Below, one piece after another: positions 41,972 to 50,669 of a DNA stretch of 64,000 bases. Source of the DNA: Rhizobium sp. TH2 (GTDB lineage Bacteria > Pseudomonadota > Alphaproteobacteria > Rhizobiales > Rhizobiaceae); assembly GCF_024707525.1 (NCBI RefSeq), contig NZ_CP062234.1, positions 1 to 64,000 of the forward strand, written 5' to 3'. How positions within the stretch are numbered: position 1 is the first letter of the stretch; every line of letters begins with the position of its first letter. The translations under genes and the position numbers were made by a program. The notes under the pieces were generated by a model, which searched no databases, had not been told where the DNA came from, and saw only the letters and a program-made list of their open reading frames with translations.

Positions 41972-42970
41972 GTGGCGAGCATCGTGGAGGAGGGTGCGAA
42001 GGTGACAAATGTCTTTGCATTCAATGAGGTCAATATCCGCAAATGGGCGCCCGTTCTGGTGCTGCTCGCGGTGTGCATCGGCTTTGGTCTGATGAATCCG
42101 AACTTCCTGTCGGTCAGGAATTTCGCCCGCATCGGCGTGCTCGCGGCACCGGCTCTGCTGGTGGCCATCGGCGTGACCTTCATCATCGTCATGGGGTCGA
42201 TCGACCTTTCCATGGAAGGCGTGGTCACGTTTTCGGCGGTTATCTTCGCCACGATTTTCAAAGCCTTGGGCGGCACGATGTTCGAGGGCTGGCTCGCATT
42301 CCCGGCCGCGCTGGCGGTGGGAATCCTGATGGGCCTGATCACCGGGATCGCCCATGTCAAACTCAAGATCCCGTCCTTCATGGCGAGCCTTTCAATGGGT
42401 TTCGTTGGTGCTGGCGCGGTCGTCATCCTCTCAGGCGGCTATCGCATCACCATCGATGACGCGATTTTCCGGTCGCTGCTGACGGTCCGCGTGCTGCAGA
42501 TGCCGCTGATGCTCTATTTCGCCCTATTCATGGTTGCCGTCGCCTGGTTCATCGAGCGGCATACTGTTATCGGCCGCAACATCTACGCCGTCGGCGGCGG
42601 CGAGGACCTGGCGAAGGCCTCGGGCCTCAACACCGAGCGCGTCCGCATCATTGGCTTTGCGCTGGCCGGCGTCTTTTATGCACTGGGCTCGCTGCTGGCG
42701 GTGGCCCGTGTCGGCATCGCCGATGGTCAGTCCGGTTCGAATCTCATGTTCACCTCGATCACTGCTGTCGTGGTCGGGGGCACGTCGCTGATGGGCGGCA
42801 CGGGCGGCGTGCTCAACACGCTGGTCGGCGTGCTGATTGTCGCGTCCATCATGAACGGAATGGTCGTTGTCGGACTGCCCAGCTACATCCAGAGCGGCGT
42901 CCTTGGCGTAATGGTCATCGTTGCCGTCGCGCTGTCGATCAACCGCAAAGCCGTTTCACTGGTCAAATAG
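41972..42970 (+). CDS. ABC transporter permease (ribose/xylose type)
   Basis: 332 residues with about eight to nine membrane helices. The family signature lies in VMGSIDLSMEGVVTFSAVI and the late TSITAVVVGGTSLMGGTGGV. It forms the channel with the second permease at 44495. GTG 41972 and GTG 42002 each follow GAGGAG at nearly equal spacing; the two initiation regions are 30-bp tandem copies. Which is used is open. Confidence 0.92.
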   Translation: MASIVEEGAKVTNVFAFNEVNIRKWAPVLVLLAVCIGFGLMNPNFLSVRNFARIGVLAAPALLVAIGVTFIIVMGSIDLSMEGVVTFSAVIFATIFKALGGTMFEGWLAFPAALAVGILMGLITGIAHVKLKIPSFMASLSMGFVGAGAVVILSGGYRITIDDAIFRSLLTVRVLQMPLMLYFALFMVAVAWFIERHTVIGRNIYAVGGGEDLAKASGLNTERVRIIGFALAGVFYALGSLLAVARVGIADGQSGSNLMFTSITAVVVGGTSLMGGTGGVLNTLVGVLIVASIMNGMVVVGLPSYIQSGVLGVMVIVAVALSINRKAVSLVK

Positions 42971-42978
42971 GCGCCGAA

Positions 42979-44484
42979 ATGTTCAAGCTCTCCAAGATCG
43001 AAAAGTCCTTTCCAGGCGTGCATGCGCTGAAAGGCGTCGATTTCGAAATCCGAAAGGGCGAGATCGTCGGGCTGGTCGGCGAAAACGGCGCCGGCAAATC
43101 GACGCTGATGAAGGTCATGTACGGTGCCTATGTGCCGGAATCCGGCGACATCTCGCTCGATGGCAAGTCCGTGCGCTTTGCCAATCCGCGCGATGCCCAG
43201 GACAAGGGCGTCGGCATGGTCTTCCAGGAACAGTCGCTGATTTCCAACCTGACGGTGATGGAGAATATCTTCCTCGGCTACGAGGCGCCATTCGTACGCT
43301 TCGGGCTGGTCAACTGGAAGAAAATGGCCGCCGCCGCGCGCAAGCAACTCGATAAGGTCAAGCTGGATATCGATCCTGCGACGATCACGTCGGAACTGTC
43401 CTTCGCCCAGCGCCAGCTTGTCGAGCTTGCGAAAGTGCTCTCGGTCGAAGAGCGAGTCCACGGTGATCTGGTCATCCTTCTGGACGAACCCACCTCAGTC
43501 CTGGCGCCTGAAGAAGTCGAGATGCTGTTCCAGCTGGTGCGCGATCTCAAGTCCCGCGCCTCCTTCATCTTCGTCTCGCACCGCATGGATGAGATCATCA
43601 AGCTGAGCGACCGCATCTACGTGATGAAGGATGGCGAGGTTGTCAGCGTTGTCAACTCGGCCGATGCCGTTGTCGAGGACATCCAGCGGAAGATGGTCGG
43701 CCGCGATGTCGACGCCGAATACTATCGCGAGGCGCGCCAGCTCGCTTATCAGCCGGGGCAGCCCTTGCTTGAAGTGCAGGGCATTTCCCGCGCACTGAGC
43801 TACAACAACATCTCCTTCGACCTCCACCCCGGCGAAGTGCTGGCGCTGGTCGGCACCGAGGGCTCCGGCACCGAAGAGATCATGCGGACCATTTTCGGCA
43901 TGGTCAAACCGCATCTCGGCAAGATCCGGGTCGGCGGGCAGCCCTTCGACAGTTTCTCGCCGGCCAACGCGGTCGAGCACGGCATCGCCTATGTGCCGCG
44001 CGAGCGGAAGGTCGAGGGCATTGCCGCCGGCATGAACGTCTATGAGAACATCACGCTGCCCCAGCTCGGCAAATATTCGAGCTTCGGCCTGCTGCGCAGC
44101 GGCGAAGAGCGCGTGCTGGCCAAGGACTGGATCAAGAAGCTTTCGATCAAGGCCTCGTCGGAGGATGCGGATTGCGGCCGCCTGTCCGGCGGCAACCAGC
44201 AGAAGGTCGTGCTCGCCAAATGGCGGAGTGCCGGTTCGAAGATCGTCATCCTCGATCATCCGACACGCGGCCTCGATATCGGCGCCAAGGAAGATGTCTA
44301 TGAGATGGTGCGCGACATGTGCGCCGATGGCTGCGGCGTGATCCTCGCCGCCGATACCTTGGAAGAGGCGATCGGCCTGTCGCACACCATTCTTGTTATC
44401 AAGGACGGCCGCATCCAGGAACGGTTCGAAGGCAGACCCGGCGCCAAGCCGACGCTCTTCGACCTCGTCCACCACATGGTTTGA
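42979..44484 (+). CDS. Sugar ABC transporter ATP-binding protein, two-domain RbsA type
   Basis: 501 residues with two nucleotide-binding domains. The first has Walker A GENGAGKST (residues 34-42), Walker B VILLDEPTS and signature SFAQRQ. The second has a degenerate Walker A (GTEGSGTEE), signature LSGGNQQK and Walker B VILDHPTRGLD, where His replaces the usual catalytic Glu. One degenerate site is normal in this family; the His is less usual. Starts 8 bp after the permease stop. Confidence 0.93.
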   Translation: MFKLSKIEKSFPGVHALKGVDFEIRKGEIVGLVGENGAGKSTLMKVMYGAYVPESGDISLDGKSVRFANPRDAQDKGVGMVFQEQSLISNLTVMENIFLGYEAPFVRFGLVNWKKMAAAARKQLDKVKLDIDPATITSELSFAQRQLVELAKVLSVEERVHGDLVILLDEPTSVLAPEEVEMLFQLVRDLKSRASFIFVSHRMDEIIKLSDRIYVMKDGEVVSVVNSADAVVEDIQRKMVGRDVDAEYYREARQLAYQPGQPLLEVQGISRALSYNNISFDLHPGEVLALVGTEGSGTEEIMRTIFGMVKPHLGKIRVGGQPFDSFSPANAVEHGIAYVPRERKVEGIAAGMNVYENITLPQLGKYSSFGLLRSGEERVLAKDWIKKLSIKASSEDADCGRLSGGNQQKVVLAKWRSAGSKIVILDHPTRGLDIGAKEDVYEMVRDMCADGCGVILAADTLEEAIGLSHTILVIKDGRIQERFEGRPGAKPTLFDLVHHMV

Positions 44485-44494
44485 GGAAGCCACC

Positions 44495-45436
44495 ATGAAC
44501 GCGCAAAAACTCAAGCCCTATTTTCCCGTGCTCACGCTCTTGGCGCTGGTCGTCCTCGTCGGCGGCATGGATCCGAGTTTTCTCCGTCCGGCCAATCTGT
44601 TGATCGTCGCGGCCGACGTTTCGGCGCTGTTCGTCATGGCGCTCGGCCTGACCTTCGTGATCTATATCGGCAGTATCGATCTCTCCACCCAATCGGTCGC
44701 CAGCATGACGACGGTGCTGGTGACGATCTGGTTGAACTCGTTCGGCATCGGAGCGGCGGTAATCGCGCTGGCGATCGGTGCCGGATTTGGCGTGCTCTCG
44801 GGCTATGCCTCGATCAAGACCAAGATACCGACTTTCATCGCGACCTTGGCGGTGGGCGGCATCGCCTACTCGGTGGCCCGTTTTGCATCGGGCGAGAAGG
44901 GCGTGTCGATGATCGAGACCGAGCGCAGCTACTATCTCGGCTGGCTGTTCGGCTACTCTGGTCCCATTCCCAACGAGATCATCTGTGCAGGTGTGCTGCT
45001 GCTGGTCGCCCTATTCATCGAACGCAGAACCGTCTTCGGTCGGGTGCTGAAGGCTGTCGGTGCAGCGGAGCACGCAGCCATCGCCTCGGGGGTTCGGGTG
45101 GAGCGCTACAAGATTGCGGCGTTTGCCATCTGCGGCCTCCTCGCGGCCTTCTCTGGCCTGATGCTGTCGGCCCGGCTCTCGGGTGGTTCTTCGCTCGCCG
45201 CCAACCAGTTCCTGCTGCCAGCCATCGTTGCGGTCCTAGTCGGCGGAACGCCGCTAACCGGCGGCGTCGGTGGCGTGCTCAATACGCTGATCGGCGCGCT
45301 GATCGTCGCCGTTATCCGCACCAGCATGGTGTTCCTCAATATTCCCGCAGACGCACAGCAGATATTCTTCGGTGTCGTGCTGATCATCGCCATTGCGCTG
45401 ACGCTCGACCGCAGCAAGGTCCTGACGGTGAAATGA
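44495..45436 (+). CDS. ABC transporter permease, second subunit
   Basis: 313 residues, about eight to nine membrane helices, with the family features IYIGSIDLSTQSVASMTTV and VAVLVGGTPLTGGVGGVLNTL. Paralogous to the permease at 41972, so the channel is a heterodimer. ATG 44495 follows GAGGAAG; the frame upstream to 44393 is inside the ATPase gene and not used. Ten bp after the ATPase stop. Confidence 0.93.
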   Translation: MNAQKLKPYFPVLTLLALVVLVGGMDPSFLRPANLLIVAADVSALFVMALGLTFVIYIGSIDLSTQSVASMTTVLVTIWLNSFGIGAAVIALAIGAGFGVLSGYASIKTKIPTFIATLAVGGIAYSVARFASGEKGVSMIETERSYYLGWLFGYSGPIPNEIICAGVLLLVALFIERRTVFGRVLKAVGAAEHAAIASGVRVERYKIAAFAICGLLAAFSGLMLSARLSGGSSLAANQFLLPAIVAVLVGGTPLTGGVGGVLNTLIGALIVAVIRTSMVFLNIPADAQQIFFGVVLIIAIALTLDRSKVLTVK

Positions 45437-45449
45437 GGAGGATCGCGCC

Positions 45450-46484
45450 ATGCAGAGCATGAAGGCTGCGGTTCTCGTCGAGCCGCACACGTTTGAGGTT
45501 CGCGACGTGTCGGTGCCAGCCATCGGACCATCGGACGCGTTGATCAAGGTCGAACGCTGCGGCATTTGCGGCACCGACATGCACATGTTCAACGGGCATT
45601 ACGCGGCTGACAAGCTGCCGATCATTCCAGGTCATGAATTCTCCGGCACGATCGCCGCACTCGGGGGCGAGGTCACGCATCTCAAGACCGGCATGCGTGT
45701 CGTCGCCGATATCAATATCGGCTGCGGCAACTGTTTCTATTGCCGTCGCAACGAAATCCTCAACTGCACCGAGATGCGCCAGGTCGGCATATCGCGCGAT
45801 GGCGGCTTCGCCGAGTATGTGTCGGTGCCGGCTAGGCTAGTCATCGCTGCAGCGCCGGACGCTGAATTCGACCTACTAGCACTGGTCGAGCCCGTCGCCT
45901 GCGTGGTGCGCGCGGCCCGCAAGGCCGATGTCCGCTTCGGCCAATCGGTCGTCATCATAGGGGCCGGGCCGATCGGCAACCTGCATATCCAGATGATGCG
46001 GTTGGTCGGTGCCGCGCCCATCATCGTCGTCGAGCCATCGCTGCAGCGCGCCGAGATGGCCAGGCAGGCGGGTGCCGATGCGGTGGTCACCGACCCGGTC
46101 ACGGCGAGAGATACGGTGCTGGCGATGACCGGCGGCCGGGGCGCCGATGTTGTGATCGAAAGCGTCGGTCTGCCGAAGCTTTATCAACAGGCGCTGACGC
46201 TGATCCGCCCCGGCGGCCATATCGCCGCCTTCGGGATTGCAGGGGTCGCGGACACGCTGCCCTTGCCGCTGCTCGATACCGTGCTCCGCGAATATTCGAT
46301 CAAGGGCTCCGTCGCCGGAATGGGCGAGGACATGCATGACGCCCTGACATTGCTGACGCATGGGCGCTTCGATCTCAGGGCTTTCAGGGGCGTCAGCTAC
46401 AGGCTGGCCGATATCCAGCAGGCATTCGAAGATCTGCCAAAGCGCCCCGACGCCCTCAAGATCCAGATCGAGATTGGGCAATGA
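45450..46484 (+). CDS. Zinc-dependent medium-chain alcohol/polyol dehydrogenase
   Basis: 344 residues of the MDR family. Catalytic zinc ligands in RCGICGTDMH and GHEFSG, structural zinc set in GCGNCFYCRRNEILNC, and the NAD Rossmann loop GAGPIGNLH. Closest in look to sorbitol/threonine dehydrogenase-like polyol enzymes. Likely oxidises a hydroxyl of the imported substrate. Thirteen bp after the permease stop, ATG 45450 (SD GAGGA). Confidence 0.92.
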   Translation: MQSMKAAVLVEPHTFEVRDVSVPAIGPSDALIKVERCGICGTDMHMFNGHYAADKLPIIPGHEFSGTIAALGGEVTHLKTGMRVVADINIGCGNCFYCRRNEILNCTEMRQVGISRDGGFAEYVSVPARLVIAAAPDAEFDLLALVEPVACVVRAARKADVRFGQSVVIIGAGPIGNLHIQMMRLVGAAPIIVVEPSLQRAEMARQAGADAVVTDPVTARDTVLAMTGGRGADVVIESVGLPKLYQQALTLIRPGGHIAAFGIAGVADTLPLPLLDTVLREYSIKGSVAGMGEDMHDALTLLTHGRFDLRAFRGVSYRLADIQQAFEDLPKRPDALKIQIEIGQ

Positions 46485-46535
46485 ATGTAGTCGAGCAGGT
46501 GCCAAACGGCATTGCTCCGAGAAGAGGTCGATGAC

Positions 46536-48032
46536 ATGGATATGAACACGGGAAAGATCGAACTGCCGAAGCAGGCGCGCGAATTTGGCTTCTTCGTCGA
46601 TGGCAAATGGGTAAGCGCGGGCGCACGCAAGCTCATCGAGCGCCGGAGCCCGGCGCATGATGTTGCCGTTACCCGCATTACCCGCTGCACGGTCGAGGAT
46701 CTCAATCATGCCGTCTCAGTCGCGCGGCAAGCGTTCACCGATCGCCGCTGGTCCGGGCTCTCGGGCACCGATCGCGCCGCCGTGCTCCTCAAGGCAGCGG
46801 AAGGCATCCGCGCCCGTGCCGAAGAACTGGCGCTGCTCGAAACGCTGGAGAGCGGCAAGGGTATCAGCCAGTCGCGCGGCGAAGTGCTGGGTGCTGCGAG
46901 CATCTACGAATATGCCGCCGGCGCGGCGCGCGCGCTACATGGCGATACGTTCAACAATCTCGGCGACAACATGCTTGGTCTCGTCACCCGCGAGCCGATC
47001 GGTGTCGTCGGGCTGATCACGCCGTGGAATTTCCCGTTCTTCATTCTGTCGGAGCGGGTGCCGTTCATCCTCGCCTCGGGTTGCACCATCGTCGCCAAGC
47101 CGTCGGAAGTGACGTCCGCCACGACATTGGTGATGGCCGAGATCCTGTCGGATGCGGGTCTCCCCGCCGGCGTCTTCAACGTCGTCACCGGCAGTGGCAG
47201 TGAAATCGGCCAGGCAATGACCGAGCATGACGATATCGACATGCTTTCCTTCACTGGCTCGACGGCGGTTGGTCGTCGGGCCTTGCTGGCATCGGTGGGT
47301 AACTTCAAGAAACTCGGGCTCGAACTCGGAGGCAAGAACCCGCAGGTCGTGTTCGCCGATGCCGATCTGGACGAGGCGGCTGATGGTGTAGTGTTCGGCA
47401 TCTGCTTCAATGCAGGCCAGTGCTGCGTCAGCGGCAGCCGACTGATCGTGGAGAAGTCTGTCGCTGCGGATTTCGAGGCCCGCATCGCGGAAAAGCTCTC
47501 TCGTGTCAGAGTCGGCGATCCGCTGGACCCAAGGACGCAGGTTGGTGCTATCGTCACCGAGCAGCAGCATGACACGATCCTTTCCTATATCGGCAAGGGC
47601 AGGGAGGAAGGCGCGCGTCTGGTTTGCGGCGGCGGCCCGCTGGTCACAGATCAAGGCCGGTTTGTGATGCCCACGGTCTTCTCCGACGTGACCATGGACA
47701 TGGCCGTGGCGCGCGAGGAAATATTCGGTCCGGTGCTCACCATCTCCACTTTCGAGACCTTCGATGAGGCGATGGAGTTGGCCAATGACACGGTCTACGG
47801 GCTGGCGGCCAGCATATGGACGAAGAACCTGGACAAGGCGACGAATGCTTTCCGCCGGGTGCAGGCTGGTCGAGTCTGGGTCAACACTACGATCGCGGGT
47901 GGGCCCGACCTGCCGATCGGCGGCTTCAAGCAATCTGGCCACGGGCGGGAGACCGGTATCTACGGTGTCGAGGAATATACCGAGGTCAAGACGGTGCATA
48001 TTGCGCTCGGCAAACGTGATCTCTGGGTGTGA
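46536..48032 (+). CDS. Aldehyde dehydrogenase (NAD(P)+)
   Basis: 498 residues of the ALDH superfamily. FVDGKW at the N-terminus, NFPFF in the cofactor region, the catalytic glutamate in LELGGKNPQ (about residue 260), and the nucleophile cysteine in NAGQCCVSG. It would turn an aldehyde into the acid that the CoA-transferase can activate. The open frame starts at TTG 46512, but ATG 46536 has AGAGG upstream. Next gene overlaps or starts 2 bp later. Confidence 0.94.
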   Translation: MDMNTGKIELPKQAREFGFFVDGKWVSAGARKLIERRSPAHDVAVTRITRCTVEDLNHAVSVARQAFTDRRWSGLSGTDRAAVLLKAAEGIRARAEELALLETLESGKGISQSRGEVLGAASIYEYAAGAARALHGDTFNNLGDNMLGLVTREPIGVVGLITPWNFPFFILSERVPFILASGCTIVAKPSEVTSATTLVMAEILSDAGLPAGVFNVVTGSGSEIGQAMTEHDDIDMLSFTGSTAVGRRALLASVGNFKKLGLELGGKNPQVVFADADLDEAADGVVFGICFNAGQCCVSGSRLIVEKSVAADFEARIAEKLSRVRVGDPLDPRTQVGAIVTEQQHDTILSYIGKGREEGARLVCGGGPLVTDQGRFVMPTVFSDVTMDMAVAREEIFGPVLTISTFETFDEAMELANDTVYGLAASIWTKNLDKATNAFRRVQAGRVWVNTTIAGGPDLPIGGFKQSGHGRETGIYGVEEYTEVKTVHIALGKRDLWV

Positions 48033-48034
48033 GC

Positions 48035-49630
48035 ATGGCCGGACAAAGCTTTGATTATGTGATCGTCGGTGGTGGCAGTGCCGGTTGCGTTCTGGCAAGC
48101 CGGCTGAGCGAGAATCCGGATAGCAGTGTACTGCTGATTGAGGCCGGCGGCCGCGACACCAATCCCTATATTCACATGCCTGTCGGGTTTGCCAAGATGA
48201 CGACGGGCCCGCTGACCTGGGGCCTCGTCACGGCACCCCAGAAGCATGCGAACAACCGGGAAATCCCATACGCGCAGGCGCGGGTGATCGGCGGCGGCAG
48301 TTCCATCAACGCCGAGGTTTTCACGCGCGGCGTCCCATCAGATTACGATCGCTGGGCGAACGAGGAAGGCTGCGAGGGCTGGTCATTCAAAGACATACAG
48401 CCCTATTTCCTGAGGTCGGAGGGCAATGAAACCCTGTCAGGCGCGTATCACGGCACCGATGGCCCGCTCGGCGTTTCGACACTCAATCCGCAACCGCTCA
48501 CCCGGGCCTTCATCCGCTCCTGCCAGGAAGTCGGCATGCCCTACAATCCCGATTTCAACGGACCTGTCCAGGAAGGCACGAGTGCCTACCAGACCACCAT
48601 TCGCGGCGCCCGGCGCTGTTCGGCGGTTGTCGCTTATCTCCGGCCGGCCATGACGCGCAAGAACCTGACCGTGGTAACAGGCTGCCTCACGCGCCGCATC
48701 CTGTTTATAGGCAACAGAGCCACCGGTGTCGAATACGTTCAGAACGGGCAATTGCAGACGGCTCTTGCGAACAGCGAAGTGATCGTCACATCAGGTGCCA
48801 TCGGCTCGCCAAAGCTGATGATGCTTTCGGGCGTCGGTCCGGCGGAGCATCTGAAGAATGTCGGTATCTCGGTCGTGCTGGATTCGCCGGGTGTCGGCCA
48901 GAATCTCAGCGATCATTTCGGCATCGACATCGTCTATGAGCTCAAGGAGCAGACGAGCCTCAACAAATACAACAAGCTGCATTGGATGGTCTGGGCCGGG
49001 CTGCAGTATGCGCTGTTCAAGACCGGTCCGGTGACCTCCAATGTCGTCGAGGGCGGGGCCTTCTGGTATGCCGACGAGGCGCGGAGCGAGCCGGACCTGC
49101 AATTCCATTTCCTCGCCGCCGCAGGCGTCGAAGCCGGGGTGCCCGCCATCCCGTCCGGCTCCGGCTGCACGCTCAATTCCTACACGCTGCGGCCGAAAAG
49201 CCGAGGCAGCGTGACGCTTCGCAGCGCTCGTGCGGAAGACAATCCCATCGTCGATCCCAATTTCATCGCCGAGCCGGATGATCTCCGGGTCTCGGTCGAG
49301 GGCGTGAAACTGAGCCGCGAAATCCTCAACCAGAATTCGATGTTGAAATACATCCGCAGCGAGCATTTCCCCGGAAAAGGCGTCGGCACGCAGGCGGATT
49401 TCGAGGACTATGCGAAACAATACGGCCGCACCTCGTACCATCCGGTTGGAACCTGCAAGATGGGCACCGATGCCATGGCAGTCGTCGATCCGCAATTGCG
49501 GGTGAGGGGGCTCGAGGGAATCCGCATCTGCGATTCATCCGCCATGCCAAGCCTGATTGGTTCGAACACCAACGCCGCGACCATCATGATCGCCGAAAAG
49601 GCCAGCGACCTCATTCGCGGCAATCAATAA
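48035..49630 (+). CDS. GMC-family FAD oxidoreductase (choline/alcohol dehydrogenase-like)
   Basis: 531 residues. The FAD-binding loop is VIVGGGSAGCVLASRLSE, the GMC signature 1 is ARVIGGGSSINAEVFTRG and signature 2 SGAIGSPKLMMLSGVGP. The catalytic His/Asn region is YHPVGTCKMG. It oxidises alcohols with FAD, probably passing electrons to a quinone or oxygen. A GTG at 48029 overlaps the ALDH stop; ATG 48035 gives a standard N-terminus. Last gene of the transporter operon. Confidence 0.93.
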   Translation: MAGQSFDYVIVGGGSAGCVLASRLSENPDSSVLLIEAGGRDTNPYIHMPVGFAKMTTGPLTWGLVTAPQKHANNREIPYAQARVIGGGSSINAEVFTRGVPSDYDRWANEEGCEGWSFKDIQPYFLRSEGNETLSGAYHGTDGPLGVSTLNPQPLTRAFIRSCQEVGMPYNPDFNGPVQEGTSAYQTTIRGARRCSAVVAYLRPAMTRKNLTVVTGCLTRRILFIGNRATGVEYVQNGQLQTALANSEVIVTSGAIGSPKLMMLSGVGPAEHLKNVGISVVLDSPGVGQNLSDHFGIDIVYELKEQTSLNKYNKLHWMVWAGLQYALFKTGPVTSNVVEGGAFWYADEARSEPDLQFHFLAAAGVEAGVPAIPSGSGCTLNSYTLRPKSRGSVTLRSARAEDNPIVDPNFIAEPDDLRVSVEGVKLSREILNQNSMLKYIRSEHFPGKGVGTQADFEDYAKQYGRTSYHPVGTCKMGTDAMAVVDPQLRVRGLEGIRICDSSAMPSLIGSNTNAATIMIAEKASDLIRGNQ

Positions 49631-49644
49631 GCTCCAAAAGCAAA

Positions 49645-49663
49645 GGGCCGGTCGAACCGGCCC
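49645..49663. terminator. Hairpin between convergent operons
   Basis: GGGCCGGT-CGA-ACCGGCCC, a perfect 8-bp stem, lies between the GMC stop and the aldo/keto reductase stop, which converge. No long T run, so strength is uncertain, but position suits a two-way terminator. Confidence 0.55.
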
Positions 49664-49672
49664 CCCAGATCC

Positions 49673-50491
49673 TCAATCCCATTCTGGCGCCCAGGGCACG
49701 AGGTCGCGCCCGACAATCCGGTAGCCAGTCCTGGTCAGGGCCTCGATTTTCGCCATATCCATGCTCGACAGCGTGAAATCCATGATGTCGAAATTGGCGC
49801 GGATATTCTCCGGCTTGGTCGACATCGTGTTTATCGGGACGCCCTTCTGGAGGATCCAGCGCAGCACGACCTGTGCCGCGGATTTCCCGTAAGCTTTGCC
49901 GATCTCCGCAAAGAGCGGATATTTGAACACCTCCCCGCGCGCGACCGAGCAGTAGGACGAAATCTCGATGCCGGTTTCCAGCGCAGCATCGAGCAGAACG
50001 GTTTGGTCGAGCAGGGGGTGAAACTCGACCTGGTTGACCACCAGCGGTTCGTCGATGATTTTCACTGCGTCGCGCATCATCTGAACGGTATAGTTCGAAA
50101 CGCCGATATGCTTCGCCAGACCGCGCTTCTTGGCGTCGGCCAGCAGCTTGAGCGAAGTGGCAATTTCCCCGCCGATCGGCGGCCAGTGCAGCAAAAGCAC
50201 ATCGACATAGTCCAGCCGGAGATCTTTCAGGCTCTTTTCGACGGCAGGCAGAAAGGCGACCTCGGTGAAGTCGTCGGGATGGGCCTTGGTCGTCACGAGC
50301 ATATCCTCGCGCTTCAGGCCAGTGGCTGCGAGGCCATCACCGACATCGGCCTCGTTTCCGTACATCTTGGCTGTGTCGAAGGACCTGTATCCTGCGTCCG
50401 CGGCCGATTGCATGGCTGCAAGCAAGACCTCGCCGTTCAAGGGATACGTGCCAAAGCTGCGCTGGTATGTGCGCTCGAAATAGATGCTCAA
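49673..50491 (-). CDS. Aldo/keto reductase, 2,5-diketo-gluconate-reductase type
   Basis: 272 residues, a TIM-barrel NAD(P)H oxidoreductase. The catalytic tetrad is visible: Asp in FDTAKMYGNE, Tyr within it, Lys in VTTKAH and His in LLLHWPP. Also GVSNYTVQMM. Acts on small carbonyls such as ketoaldonates. ATG 50491 sits upstream-divergent from the CoA-transferase operon; an operator-like dyad (50618-50631) lies between them, so both may be under the same control. Confidence 0.92.
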   Translation of the reverse strand: MSIYFERTYQRSFGTYPLNGEVLLAAMQSAADAGYRSFDTAKMYGNEADVGDGLAATGLKREDMLVTTKAHPDDFTEVAFLPAVEKSLKDLRLDYVDVLLLHWPPIGGEIATSLKLLADAKKRGLAKHIGVSNYTVQMMRDAVKIIDEPLVVNQVEFHPLLDQTVLLDAALETGIEISSYCSVARGEVFKYPLFAEIGKAYGKSAAQVVLRWILQKGVPINTMSTKPENIRANFDIMDFTLSSMDMAKIEALTRTGYRIVGRDLVPWAPEWD

Positions 50492-50587
50492 TTTTCCCTC
50501 CCGTGGATGTGACGAGCGCCGGTCATCGATCGATAGAGCTCAATCGATATAGCGCCTTACTCTCTCAGATCAATCGCAGAAAACCGC

Positions 50588-50631
50588 TTGATCGCGAAAT
50601 GCTTATGAGCTATTTTATAACCACCTAGTTA
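50588..50631 (+). promoter_or_regulatory. CoA-transferase operon promoter with TetR operator, site 2
   Basis: TTGATC (50588-50593), 17 bp, TATTTT (50611-50616), then TAACCACCTAGTTA (50618-50631), matching TAAC-N4-TAGTTA. The dyad starts one base after the -10, as at site 3. Confidence 0.65.
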
Positions 50632-50669
50632 CTTAATAGCAAGTTGAATTCGCGAAGCCGGGGAGTGAG

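Noticed and set aside
41890..46709. Long antisense frames opposite the transporter and dehydrogenase genes
   Set aside because: They mirror the codon use of GC-rich genes on the plus strand, which carry all recognisable motifs.
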